From Elmis aenea (lineage: Eukaryota > Arthropoda > Insecta > Coleoptera > Elmidae), in contig OX393581.1 of assembly GCA_947652605.1 (NCBI GenBank), positions 25,166,788 through 25,230,787 on the forward strand: a stretch of 64,000 nt of DNA. The letters are read 5' to 3'. The translations under genes and the position numbers were made by a program. Of this stretch, positions 21,813 to 34,604 are shown one piece after another (position 1 is the stretch's first letter; each line of letters starts with the position of its first letter). Under the pieces are notes generated by a model. That model made no database searches and was not told the origin of the DNA. It saw only the letters and a list, made by a program, of their open reading frames with translations.

Positions 21813-24217
21813 CCTGGGGGTAATAAGGCCCAGCAGATAATAAGGCCCACGGCAAATTTTTTGCAGAGGAATGTGTTTAGAATTAATCAGCTGCCATCTA
21901 CCGACCAGGGGTGGTATCAATGGTAATACCCATACTAAAGAATTAGCGTGTTATAACCAGTTGGCTTATTGTGAAACAGTAGGTTGTGCCGCAGTGTACG
22001 ATATAAGAAAATCGTTTTTTTGGTAAGTAATTACACTTGTTTTAAATAACTTTCAGTTTTCTATTGATATACACTATGATCTATGCTCCCTAGAAGTTCT
22101 TTGCACATAAATATTGAAACTGATTTCACTGTGTTTTTTTCATACCCTTCAATGACAACGTTAACGCATCAGATAATATGGCCCGGGTCTTAATTTCTGC
22201 ATACTGAATACATACCATTTATAATTTTGTTCCCAGAAAATGGGTAAAAAGAATAAAGGACTAAGAGGAAATTGGGATGAAGATATGATGGCAGAAGCGT
22301 TAAATCTAATTAAAAAGGGAAAATCTCAGCGGTATGTCGAGCAAAAATGTGGCATACCAAGGAGAACTTTGAGAAATCATATTCAATCTCAAAGTGCAGA
22401 AAAGAAGATGGGTAGGTAAAACAATTTTGTCCAAAGCGGAAGAGACTGACCTAGAGAATAAAATTATCAGATTTGCTGACAAAGGTTTCCCACTTACGCC
22501 AAAATCATTAAGAAGGTCGGTGTTTAGATATGTAGAGCAAAACAATATTAAACATTGCTTCAATAGAGAAACACAACTTGCTGGCAGGAAGTGGTTTAGA
22601 ACTTTTTTAAAGAACCACCCTAAAATTTCCAAACGCAGATCTCAGATGATGAATCCTGCCAGGGCACAGAAATTGAATCGTTATATTGTCGATGACCATT
22701 TCAAAAAATTAGGAAATTTGCTAGAGCGTACCGCATTAAAAAATAAAGCTTCAAAAATTTACAACATCGACGAAAAGGGTTGCCGCTTGACACTGCACCA
22801 CCAACAAAACGTTCTAGCTGCTAGAGGAGCAAAACGGGTGCACTTGGTTTCCCATGAACACGCCGAAAATGCCACGGTCGTTGCTTGTGCTAATGCTCTT
22901 GGCCAGGCTATTCCTTCTGTAATTCTTTACAAGGAAAAACGAATGAAACCTACTTACTTAGATGGTTTGCCTGCTGGATCACAAGTTATGATGACCCCCA
23001 AGGGAAGTATGACAATAGAAACATTTAATAAGTGGCTTGATCATTTTATAGAGTACATGTCAGCTCCACCTGTTTTTGGTTTTTGATGGCGCAAAATGCC
23101 ACATAGATATATCTATTGCTGAGAAAGCAGAAAATCACGGGATCCACTTGTACTGCCTGCCTAGCAATACAAACCACGAACTGCAGCCCATGGATAAGGC
23201 AGTTTTTAGGGCATATGAAGCGTATTGGGATGACGAATTGCTTAAATACTGGGATAAACATCCTACCAGAGATTTAAACAGGGAAAGATTTTCTGAGGTT
23301 TTTACACCAACATGGGAAAAAACGATGACGATTGCAAACATTACTAGCGGATTTCGAGCAACGGGCATATGCCCTTACGATAAAGATATTTTCCCATTTG
23401 AGGCATTTGCTCCTAGTCTGCCAACTGAGCGACCTAACCCTAATGAATTTCACACCGAGGTTCTTGCAGAGACTGATTCTGAATACGATTCAGATGATCA
23501 CATACCATTAGCTGCATTAAGCCGAAAGTTAATAAAAACTGTTGAAAAACCTTTTTCTAAAGTGTTACCAACACCAGAGTTGGTCAAAAAGAAGCCTGGA
23601 AATAGACGCAAAGCTATAAATTACAGAGCTGTAGAAGTCACACGGTGTATATTTTCAAATGATGAAGCGTTTCCAGTTATTTCCAAAACTGCCTCCTCCT
23701 CCAAAACAGATTCTAGCCCTGAACCTTCTTCTTCCATGACAGAGCAGAAAGGCACTAAAGCACTTTCTTCAAACACAGAGGAGAAATGGGAATGTGTAAT
23801 TTGTTACATGGAGTATGTAGCTGATATGAGAAGATGCGTTTCATGTGGATATTGGGCCCATGAGGAGTGCGCGGGTCTAACTGCTGACGATATAGATGAT
23901 TTTGTGTGTCCAGACTGTGTGCCATAGCCTAATTTAAGTTTTTATTTACGTATTTAGTGACTCTAAGTTTTTTTTTGTAATTTATTGTTTTTAATAATGT
24001 GGGCTTTATTATCTGTAATGAAAGGTTTTAAGGACCAATGGACTACTTTTAAGTTAACATATTTTGACATTTTATTTGTTATTTGTTTGTGTTCATAAAA
24101 TAATTTTTTATAGTTTATATCCCGTTTTGTTATTTGGCACTAATCAAGTTTTGAAAAATCCATTAGTTTTTTTTTGTAATAAATATTTATCCTTAGGTGG
24201 GCCTTATTACCCCCGGG
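21813..24217 (+). mobile_element. Pogo-type DNA transposon, near-intact
   Basis: Terminal inverted repeats are CCTGGGGGTAATAAGGCC and its near-exact inverse at 24199-24217, flanked by TA (21811-21812, 24218-24219). The motif TAATAAGGCCCA is repeated just inside the left end as a subterminal repeat. The element encodes a DDE_1/CENP-B-type transposase with a C-terminal PHD finger. The flanks on both sides are copies of an AT-rich repeat unit, so it inserted into that array. Confidence 0.85.
22240..23927 (+). pseudogene. Pogo/Tigger-type transposase with C-terminal PHD finger, two frame breaks
   Basis: Reading across two breaks gives a protein of about 560 residues. The ATG at 22240 opens a helix-turn-helix of CENP-B/psq type (GNWDEDMMAEALNLIKKGKS, then YVEQKCGIPRRTLRNHI). 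The catalytic core has YNIDEKGCRL, VFDGAKCH and ELQPMDKAVF, supplying three aspartates with about 35 residues between the second and third. The C-terminus, WECVICYMEY through CVSCGYWAHEECAG to FVCPDC, is a C4HC3 PHD finger, a fold that usually reads histone tails. Break one is a GGTAGGTA duplication at 22411-22418. Break two is a missing base in the T run near 23073. Both are small, so the copy died recently. A CAG acceptor-like site precedes the ATG. Confidence 0.8.
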
Positions 24218-24224
24218 TACCTTA

Positions 24225-24365
24225 CCTATTAACTTTTCAAAAACGTAAAATTTCAACATTCTCCTTGAAATTTCATTTTTTTTTATATTAATTTTCAAAA
24301 AGGTTACAATTTCATTTTCTTCTAGAAATTTCACGGTTTTTCTTGAAGATTTAACTTTTTTTAAT
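24225..24365. repeat. AT-rich degenerate tandem repeat
   Basis: Two or more units of about 60-65 bp, each with TTTTCAAAAA-GGT, AATTTCA and CTTGAAATTTCA words. The left continuation is at 21740-21810, before the pogo insertion. A related piece is at 24995-25060. Confidence 0.55.
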
Positions 24366-27300
24366 GGTAACATTATTTAAGCTTTTCATTAATGTCATCT
24401 TTTAAATTGTAATTTCAAGTTTTAAAAAGGAGAAGTTTAACCTATTTTCTTAAAATTCTATTCAAAATGTTAATTTATAACTAGGACAAATCTAGAGCTG
24501 CAGCCCATTTATTTCATATGTTTAATGCATACTGATTAAAAAATAATACAAAAACAAAGAAAGACAAAGTTTGACTGCTACACACTTCTTAGATATTGTT
24601 TACTTTAATTTTAAGAGAGTTGATCAAAAGTTTAAAAGTTTGCACTTATTTCATACATAATTTTTGTATTAACACATTTCTTAATTAATAGAAACTATTA
24701 CAAACGATTGTTGTAAATGTTTTCAGCATTCGTAATTATATGGGCTAAATAAGCTGCATTCTAGACTTGTCCTAACTCCTTTGTACTTGTAATTGTTTTT
24801 CCTCTCCAATAACGGCACCATTTGTTTTTTCTCACGGCACTTAAATGCGGCCCTGCATAAAAATAATATTTGGGTTTTTTCAAATAAATCGCTTTTTTAC
24901 ATAATGTAAGTAATTGATTTTAATATGAAAGTGCTTTAACTCAATTTGGCTAATTTATAAATAACCATTTATATGTATGTCAAAAAAAAAGTAAAATTCC
25001 GCTTTTTCAAAAAGTTGAAATTCCAAGAACAAAGTTAAAATTTCAATTTACGTAGGGATATTAAGTGGTCTTTTCAAACCTTCGTAATTAGCAAAGTTGC
25101 TGAATTATAATAAGCAATTTTTTTTTAGATATCTGCAATCGAGTTCATGCAAATGAAACATCCTAAAAAAAAATTGGTTTTTGTTTTTATTTGTTTTTTA
25201 TTTAAAAAAATTACATATGTATTCAAATGTCAATAATCTGTTTCCAATTCATAAATCGGCATATATTTTACCTCTTTTTTGTATTTAAATGTATGCCCTA
25301 GCACCCTAGCTCTAATCTTAGAAAAAATACATGTTGGAATTTAAATATCAATAGGGAGGATTGTCGTCTGATCTACCGTTAAAGTCTCTCATATTTCGTT
25401 GTATTTTTTTTATTAATGGTATTTTTTACTTTTGCTAAAGATTTTTTGAGCCACTTATATTGTGCATTTAGTGGTGTAAACAATTTTTTGCCAAGTCAAG
25501 ATTTTGTTTTTCAGCGTACTATCTTATTTGAAAGATCAATCAGCCTGTATGGACGACCATAAGCATAACTTAAAGACTTAAACTGATCAAAGATTTTGCT
25601 TGTTAACTGTTAAGGTGCAATTTCGGTTAGAACATAAAATATTGTAATCTGTTTATTAATCAGTGATAATAAATCGTCTTTAGTTGTTACTAGATTCATG
25701 ACAATTCACGCATATCTGGTTTTTGGTATCTAGTATTTAATATCAAATACAAAAATAATAAATATTTTAAACATTAGTTACTCATTGTCACCAAGTTTTG
25801 ACCGTAGTATCCCAGGGTGTAGATGCCAATAAACCCTCAGTATTACCAAGCAACTAACAGCTCATTTTAACGCGCCCACAAGACACAGTTTCGCTTACAT
25901 CACAAACAGAAACCCAATACAATGCATTCAGAAACCAACGAAAATTGCAGTATCCGAAATCTTTACTATAAAGTTTGGTCATTTCAAACAATAACGTGTC
26001 CATTCTTTTCGTTCTTTATATTTTTACACTTGAATTGCACAAAACAGTACAGGTAAACTTTCTTTGAAATTCTATACATTGAAATTTTTTTGTGCCCTTT
26101 GTTCGCATACTGATGGATTTTGAATGACCAGTGGTCATTCTTTACAAGCGAAGCAAAATTTACGTCTATACCTCTAATAAATTACGTTTCTGTAAAAATT
26201 TAGCCTAAACCTAAATCCTGCATAAAATAAATTTCAAGTTTGATTGCAATAAATTAACTAAATGCAGTGCTTGATTTTTAAATTTAAGTTTTTTACTTAT
26301 ACAACATATTCGTCAAAATTAGTTTCATTCTTAAAGTTTAAATTTCAACTATGCTTTAGGGCAAAAAATGCAGTTATTACTGTCGTTACCATTGTTGAAC
26401 ATTTGATTTTAAAATTAATGAAATTAGAATTGTTATTGGTTAGTTAACGATGCAAGTGCTAGTTAAATTTTGTTAGGTATAGTTTTTGGCACCAGCGAAA
26501 TTAAAATTTAATTTAATTATCTTTGCTCATCCTCTATATTCCTTTTGCTAGACAATAATTACCTTCTGTTTTTTTTTTAATTAGTTAACTAGGTACCTAA
26601 TCATTTATCAAGATGACTTCCATAGTTAAAGCTTGATATAATTACAGATATTTCCATTCGGACAATTTTTTAGGTTTATTGAATGAACTAAACGAAGTAT
26701 AATAATGCAAAAAATGTTATAATAGGTCGTTAAAACTGACTTCGGATTTAATAGTTACTGTAAATATAGTAAGGTTTCGCAATTACTGAACTGATCTGAT
26801 GGCGTGAGTACGACTCATAAGCGGCCACTAAATGAGCTAAAGTTTTTATTACCCATACTCGAACCAAAGCATTAGTGTTCTAGTGTTCTTGTAGTTTTCT
26901 AAGAAATATAGTTCAAAACGGTCTCCAAGTTCTTACGAATTGGTCGTAGTCTCCTGGGGACACAGAGACATCTTTCGTGATCTATATTTTCTCGTGAGAG
27001 CAATAATATTTGCCTTTTCAACCAGCGAAACGACAAAGGGTTAACCAGAGCTGCAAGAATGCCTGTCCATCACATGAATGTATGAATTGGTACAAATAAT
27101 CCTTTACTTCATGAGAAAGATGGTTGGTCCTATTGTCATATCCTGCCAAACTTATAGACCTATACATCTGAGCACTGTTAGGTGTGAAAACTTTCTTTCT
27201 TATCGCTGGGAATTTAAGATATTGTAACTTCTTGTGACGGCCATGTGAAATATTAACTTTGCTTTCCTAAATTTTTAAGACTGAAAGTGAAATAGCCGTT

Positions 27301-28470
27301 TAATAAAATTGCTATGATTTTCTGCAACATGTATTATTAGGTTTTTTATTGTGCGCCAAGTAACTTAGCTTACCACAAAATTAAGTATTTTTTATTAAGT
27401 AAACTACAACGTGTTACAAAAAGGGATATTTTTTCTGAAACCGGGCCACCTAACTGACCCATCTTAGATAATTTGTTGGAAACCTTATAGGCGATTTAGT
27501 TTGTTTCCCAGAATTTAAAATTCCAAAATTTTAGATTAAGTTTTTGATTAAATCTACTGGTGTATTAATCGACCACTAAGCTACTGAAAATGCAGAGTTT
27601 CGACAGCAAAAAATCTAATCGCCGCAATTACTGCTAACGTGTTCCCAAATCGAATCATTAACCTGTCGAAATCTAATAGATCGGCTTTCTTAACGTGTAC
27701 CAATTCTCTTTTAAGTCATTATATAAAATGATGGTTGATTTGTTTACCAATATTTACAGTCGATTGTTCAATATCAACACTTTATCTTAGCGTTTTATTC
27801 GGAATATAATAGTTCATTTTCGTTGTTTTGTGTTGAAACTAAAAGTCATCACGAAAAAGGGTTAGATTTTTAAAAGATTCCCGATAATAGTTGAGATTAC
27901 AATAGTATTTGTGTACCTTTTGTTATTTAGTTGCGAGCAATGGACTTTTTTGTTTGATTTTGAAGTCGAATTTACAATTTTTTATGCATGAACAAAACAT
28001 TCATTTATTTAAACTTGTTACAAAATGTTACTTTTTATTGAATGATTGATGTGCTTCGTTTTTCGCTGCAATTTTAATGTTTAAATTTTGAACGTTTCCC
28101 TAACGTTGAATGCATGCAGAGATTTCTGCATTTTTACCCTAATTTTAAGTGCGCATTCAAACCACCCACGTTGCAAAGGACTATGCAGAATATAGATGTT
28201 AACTTTGACTGCTCTAAATGTGGTCGCATGAACAGAATATGCCCATCCAATTACTTTGTATGACAGTAATGTTTGCTATCTCGGGGGATTTATGTGGCTC
28301 ATACTGAGATATTCAATTAAGTGGTCAAAATATGTCACATCCTCATTGTGCTAAGTGATATATGTAGAACACACGCAGCCATTCTCTTCTCCGTTCTGTG
28401 GTTGACAGTAGATTTTTATGTATTCGCTGTTGGGCCAACCATTTTAACAACAATTCCGGACTATTTAATT
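24366..28470. other. Intergenic, nothing recognised
   Basis: About 4 kb of AT-rich sequence without recognisable coding exons or element ends. Only a repeat fragment near 24995-25060 is noted. Confidence 0.5.
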
Positions 28471-28479
28471 GGTTAGGAA

Positions 28480-30830
28480 TATGCTTTTTATTTTCAATGG
28501 CAAGTCAGTCAAGGTTATACAATATCTTTTAAAGAATCATAATATGTTCATAAAATATATTGTTTTAAGTATAGTACATTGTCAATGGCGGCAAAAATTC
28601 CAAAAGTTTGCATTTGATAACTTTATAAAAATTTTGAAGCGACTTAAAAATTATTTCTAAGTGTTGTTACCATTTTTACACACAAAACAAAACGAGTTAC
28701 AAATTTCTGAATGCTCCGAATAACAAAGTTGTAAAAGTATAAGTATATATTTGGTACATTTTTAATAAATATAAAAACTTTAAAAAAATATTTTTTATTG
28801 ATTTCAGCAAATTTTTAATAAATTTGATGTTCTGCAAGAAGTTATTATAATCGGTTTCTGAACAACTTTTTAAGTGTAGACACTGTTAAACATTTTTCCA
28901 AAAATTAAGCTAAACGCACTATTTTCGAAAGTCTGACAAGAATAATTAGGTACAACATGGCATATTTTTAAAAATTTGAAAGAGTGGAAGAAATACTTTA
29001 ATTTATTTCTGAACCGACTAGTAACCTTTAGGCATTGTGTTAATGTTGTTTAATTTTTCTACAAATTATTAGGTTAGGCCAATAGCACAATTTTTGACTA
29101 AAAAACGGATATGCACATCAGGGACTAAAAACCAAAAATATTTTGTTCGTTTTTGATTGGAACGAAAACGAAATATTTAGTTTTCGTTTTTTACGTTTAA
29201 ACCCATAAAAATTCGTTTTCGTTTTCGAGCACCGACATTTATTAACGTTTAAAACCGGGTTTACCATGTTTTTTTTTAATCACCAAGTCGAGGACCTATT
29301 TGTTTTTATTCACTGCCCTCTTTTTACAAAATGCAGAGCAGAGACCTTTCTAAAGAACGAGCGTCAAGTTTCGAAATGAAAGTGTTGGTAACCCTATTAA
29401 TACGATGAAACCCCAATTATTCGAATTTCGATTATTAGGTTTAAGTCCATTTATATTTTTGTTTCTGTTTCTTAGCAATGGTTGGACCCCCGCTAAATTG
29501 CAAACGGCGATATATTCTGCCTTTATCATTATGGACGGCATAATATAAACCAAAGAATCGCTATTAAATATACCGAATTGCTAAACACATTAAATAAACG
29601 TAGAACCAAATACAGTTTCTGCACTTTATTTAGTATAAAACCTGTCAGGTGCAAAAACACAACTAGTTTGTCAAACCAATGATCATCAATGTGAAGTGCC
29701 ATATCTTTAAACTGTTAAAAATGACGTGATTATAACGCGCCCTTTTGTTGTCAAATCAAGTGTATATTATTTATTGATGATCCAATCAACAAATTAGAAT
29801 ATCCATACCGTTACTTTTGTTGCACGAAATTGCAAGTATTAGCAATAAAGTTGTTAACACATTTATGTATATGGAGAAAAGTGAAGCTCACTTATTTCAA
29901 GTGAGATATTTGACTGCCTTGTGTGAGTCTTCCCAGCATAGACGGTAGACTTGCGTTTGTGTTCAATGAATCAAAATTAAATAGTGATGAAACCGGTTTT
30001 AGGAATTATTTATTTCGTTTTTGTTCTTGAACGGAAAATAATAATTTCGTTTTCGTTTTCGTTCTTATAAAAATGTCAGTTTATTTTGTTTAACATTTTC
30101 GTTTTCGTTCCTTTCACAGTCCCTGATACACATGGCTAATTTTTAAAAATGTTGAAAGGTCATAATAAATATTTTTAATCGGTCTTTAAACATCTACGTA
30201 ATCGTGCATTAAACGATGTTGTTTAACATTTTTACACTACAAACAATAAAGCCTGACGCAACTGTTTTAATTAAGAAAATTTTTAAAAACTTTGAAGGGC
30301 TATTAAAAATATTAACAGTGGATTTCTAAGCAAATTGATAGTCGTTATGTGTTCCTTAAGTGTTGTTAAACATTTTTACAAACAATGAAGTCTATTGCAG
30401 TATTTTTAATTTTTGATAAACAATATTGTTATGGTGTACATTTGGTAAGCTTTTAAACATTTTGAAGATCTACAAAAAATATTTAAAAATCGGTTGTTGA
30501 GAAAATTGGTAGTCTTTTTTTCTGATTAAGTAGATGCTGTTTAACATTTTCACGCACATTATAGTCAATTGCAATATTTTTATTATTTTTGTTAAAACAT
30601 TTGAAAATGTTTATATAAAACAATAAAGTCAATTGTAATATTTTTGATTATAAACACAAAAAAAACAATAAAAACAAAAACAATACACTGAAAAAAAATA
30701 ATTTTTTTTGAAGAACTACAAAACATTTTTAATCGGTTTCTAAGCGAATTGGTAGTTGTTATGCTTAAATGTTATTTAACATTTTTCAACGAGCAGTAGC
30801 ACCTTGCTTATAGTCAGGTTCCAATTTGGA
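28480..30830. repeat. Degenerate satellite-like tandem array
   Basis: A recurring landmark (GTTTAACATTTTTACA followed by ACAATAAAGTC, preceded by AATCGGTTTCTAAG and GGTAGTCGTTAT) appears at about 28671, 28891, 29051, 30227, 30371, 30545 and 30780. After removing the hAT insertion at 29119-30125, spacings are 144-235 bp, most of them 144-174. Units are diverged, so the array is old. Another copy of the unit surrounds the hAT at 47939. Confidence 0.65.
29119..30125 (+). mobile_element. hAT non-autonomous element, copy 1
   Basis: Ends are CAGGGACTAAAAA and, inverted, CAGGGACTGTGAAAGG. The element is flanked by ATGCACAT (29111-29118) and ATACACAT (30126-30133), an 8-bp duplication with one change. 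Subterminal regions are packed with CGTTTTCGTTTTCGTTC-like repeats, typical of hAT transposase-binding arrays. No complete transposase is present. The same family lies in the opposite orientation at 47939-49111. Confidence 0.85.
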
Positions 30831-31339
30831 AAAATTTTATGCTGATCAATTATATCAAATTTGATTTCAATTATTACCTCTGACTGTTTACATGGAAACT
30901 AAAAAAACATTAGTCACTGTGTATTGAAATGTTTGTTCTGATTTAACATTAAAGTCTTCAGTCTTTTACAGGGTAATTTAAATTGAAAAAAATCTTGTTT
31001 ATTCTTAGAGATAGACTGTGGACTTAAATTTGTCGAAATTGCTTAATTTAGTGCAAAATAACAACATTATAATCGATTTTAGATATTAATTATCAATTGT
31101 AGACTTAAATAAACGTCTATAATTTTTACACATGATTACGACTTATAATTGAGTTCATTATAAATCTTGTAAGTGTTGCTTCGACAACAACTTACTGCAA
31201 ACGTGTGAATAGTACTAATAATGATATTAGTTTCAATTATAATGGATCGTATAATCGTAGGGCAATCACATGATTGGCTGTATTGTGGCGGCTTTTCAAA
31301 GGATATATCCATAGAGTGAGTGAGTGGCTTATTGAGTAT
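30831..31339. other. Intergenic, nothing recognised
   Basis: AT-rich; no gene seen. Confidence 0.4.
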
Positions 31340-31560
31340 CATGCGTTATAATGAGCGCCGACGGAAACCTATCTCTGGCACGCAGACGTACGGATCTATC
31401 ACCAGTAGCGTTGCATTCCTCGGCGGTGTCTACCGCCTTTCGCTACGGTTTGACTATTTTGTCATTGTCGGTTCTAAAATATGAACGCTCCATAAATAAT
31501 CGAGTACATTTCCTTGTTTACAGCTTCTTGCTGTAAGTGAATCGTGTAACGAACTCTGCA
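31340..31560. other. GC-richer island of unknown role
   Basis: About 200 bp with much higher GC than the neighbourhood, including an open frame on the plus strand (31351-31536) that resembles no known protein. It may be a non-coding exon, a promoter-proximal island or a repeat fragment. Confidence 0.25.
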
Positions 31561-32606
31561 AATGATGCAGAACTGCTACTGTAAAATTCCACTACCACAA
31601 TAATTTATAATATACCTAACATTAATTTTTTATTTTTTGGAATATACTGAAAGTGTTTGTAAGTTAAACAATAAAGCATTACTACAATTCTCCTCCAGTT
31701 TCATCACTTTTAAGTGATAACCACTGGTGACGAATCTTAGTGTCTCCCAAAAAGAATTATGACCGAACTTGTGTAAAAAATCCTACCAACTTAAACAAAG
31801 GCAGTGTGTAAATACATCCCAAATTGCATATAAAATGTCGAGAATTTTTATAACTCATGGGTTCTGTTTCATAAAATACTGCTGCTTCTGTAAAGATGAC
31901 ATAAATATATGTCTGGGTATATCCAGATAAAATACACCGAACTTGCATCTCAAGTTGAAAAAAAAAAAATCTGTCGTCGTCTTCCAGCATAGATAAAACT
32001 TCTTTTTGTAAAGTAACCCTTGTGGAGAAACGTTTTTAAGGTATTTTTTAAACTTTTGTGTCATGTGCTCTCCGTTGAATGAAGCGAAAGAGATTAACTG
32101 ACTATGATTTGTAAGACAATACCTAAATAGTGGTATAAATTATGCACTGGTAGGAGCTGTTGAAAAGAAGAATCCTGGAAGAGATTTACGGCCCACAAAT
32201 TCAACCTAAGATGTTTTATGGAGTGTGAGAATAGTTATGAATAAAACAGGAGAAATCCAGTTTTTAGGGTTTTCTGATTTTTATTTGAATTTAATTAAAA
32301 GAGTTCCAAGAAAAAAAATAACATTTAAAACCTATTGTGTGTTTTAGTATAACCAACATGAGCATCTTAGGAACAGTTGGAGATAAAAGGATGATTAAAT
32401 TAGTAATTAGTAATATTATTTAATAATTATATTCACTATAAAATTCGTCAACTTCCAGCATAAAATTTTATTACAGCGTCTATAAGAAATAAATAGTTGA
32501 ACATCGTTTTTTAAAAACTAATCAGGAAGGGTTAATTTTCACGAGATGTTATGAACATTTTTACCTTAACTATGAATACCAAATTTCTAATTTTTTCTGT
32601 TAGCTA
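31561..32606. other. Intergenic, nothing recognised
   Basis: No gene or element supported. Confidence 0.45.
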
Positions 32607-33226
32607 ATAATAAGCAGGGATGGGAAGTCGGAGTAGGGAGTCGGCAGTCGAGGAGTCGCTAGTCGGAAAAACTACCTACTCCCAACTCTTTATTGATTTA
32701 GTTTTTTCGAGATTGAGAAGAGAATAAAAATTTTAAACAAAAACTAAATACCGATGTTGATCGATTTTTTTAATAACGGGAACGATTAAAGTAACACAAA
32801 CTAGTTTTGTCTGTGAACGTGTTATTTTTATCTGCAAAAAAACTTTTGACTGGATAAGGTTTATAGACAGCACACAAATACAAAACGCATGATTCGTGTG
32901 ATACACGGCAGGGTTAGTTCTGTAGTCAACCAAATCTTACCCTGTATTGAAATTTAAAGGTTATCAAAATCCGATAATGCCTTAATTTTAAAATTTTTCA
33001 GGGTATGGTTCTAATGTTAAAACTTTTCTAATGAGTAATTTTGTTCTGTTTAATTAACCCTAGTAAATAGGATGATAGTTACAAAGTCTAAAGTACAAGG
33101 AGGGGTGTTTGCAGATAAGTTTTGTAAATTGGCATGCATTTGCGCAGTAGAGGCGGCTACCACGTCCATAATATTTTAATATTATATCCGTTTTATAATA
33201 TTACCAAAATTTTTTAGTATATTGAC

Positions 33227-33978
33227 TAGTGTTTCTTCTCGAGAATTCTTTCTAGAGAAATTTTCGAGAGAAAGTAATTTGTTTGATGTCTCATTTTTCG
33301 AGAGATTTAGAGTTTTTTCTCGAGAAAAAAAATTTTTCGCTGAAGAATCTGTACATGTTGAAGAAATAAGTAAAAGGAGAAACAATACCATCATATCTCT
33401 GTAGGTCTGTAAATTTTTACAAAATCCTGCTTGCGAAGAAAAATATACATTTTTTAGACTAGTTTCAAATCATGAAATTTACAAAACTGTCACACAAATT
33501 TTAAATAGATTAGTTGTTAGTTCCCATCAGTTTGATACTGACGAAGAAGATTTTGATGCAGATTCGGTTAATCAAAATGAAGAATTGTCTCTCCAAGAAC
33601 AACTGAACTTATCGGTAATAAATTTTTTTAGAGAAGTTCAAGTGAAACATAGTGTAAATGACAAAAATAAAACTATTAAGCAAGAATTTCATATATTTCA
33701 ATTATCAGGTACAAGAACCAAAAATTTAGAACTACTCAGGAATGCTTCATCCACCATAAAGCTTACATCAGCACAAAACGAACGATAAGTAAAATATATG
33801 AATTTTAATATTAAAGAGTGATAATAATTGTTATATAACTTTTTAAACTGAATTTAAGCGGATAAATGTAAATTTATATATTATATGAAAATTCTCGAGA
33901 CTCGAGAATTCTCTAGAAATGAGAAATTTATTTCTCGTTTCTCGAGATATGAAAATTAACGAGAAATCTTAAACACTA
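33227..33978 (+). mobile_element. Small hAT element nested in the 32.6-kb hAT
   Basis: Ends are TAGTGTTT and AAACACTA, flanked by a perfect 8-bp duplication ATATTGAC (33219-33226, 33979-33986). Subterminal sequence is dense in CTCGAGAA and TTCTCGAG words at both ends. It carries a transposase fragment, so it is a deletion derivative of an autonomous relative. Confidence 0.85.
33423..33788 (+). pseudogene. hAT transposase fragment
   Basis: An open plus-strand frame of about 120 residues has an acidic stretch (FDTDEEDFDADSVNQNEE) and ends LELLRNASSTIKLTSAQNER followed by a stop. The end matches the start of the hAT C-terminal dimerisation block (usually ...PTSxxxERxFS...) and is cut off before the remainder. 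Catalytic regions are missing. No upstream ATG in this frame is convincing. Confidence 0.55.
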
Positions 33979-34604
33979 ATATTGACCACAATATTTGCTA
34001 AATTTTGCGAATAATACGCAAGTACAAAAAATACATCATTTTTTATATAGAAACTAAACTACATCTGTCGAGTTTCTGTCAAATTTAAATGTGAAAATGG
34101 AGGAAAATTTAATGTGTTTTATTTTATTTATTGCCTATCTATTTCTGTTTCTTACTATTCTTTCAGTGTTTTAACAAATGTTTCATAACACAAAATGTTG
34201 AAAAGTTATGATGCGTAATATAATCAAATTTCCAGGTTACCAAAAAATTTTGAGCCAAATGAAGCATGCGCATTATACACCAGATTTTAAGGTTAATATA
34301 AGCAAAATTGTCTAACTTTAATAACATATTTTTTACATTAAAATTTGCATGGTTATTATAGATTTATAAGTTTTCTTTTACATATACATTTAACATTTAA
34401 CAGTCCTAGTACACCATTACAGTATTATGTTACTTAATTACTAATACCAAATACAATAGAAGTCGCTTATAATGCGGGTCAGTTAAAACCTTAAAACCCC
34501 GCAAATCCGCGTTATATAATAATCGCGGTATAAACGAATTGTTGAAAATTTTATATTTTTATCTTTTAAAAACTTAGTCTTTTACATTTTCTTCATTTCT
34601 TTAA

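Noticed and set aside
34450..34560. Pogo/Tigger-like terminal words (GCGGGT, CGCGTTATATAATAATCGCGGTA-type sequence)
   Set aside because: No partner end could be identified, so no element boundaries can be given.
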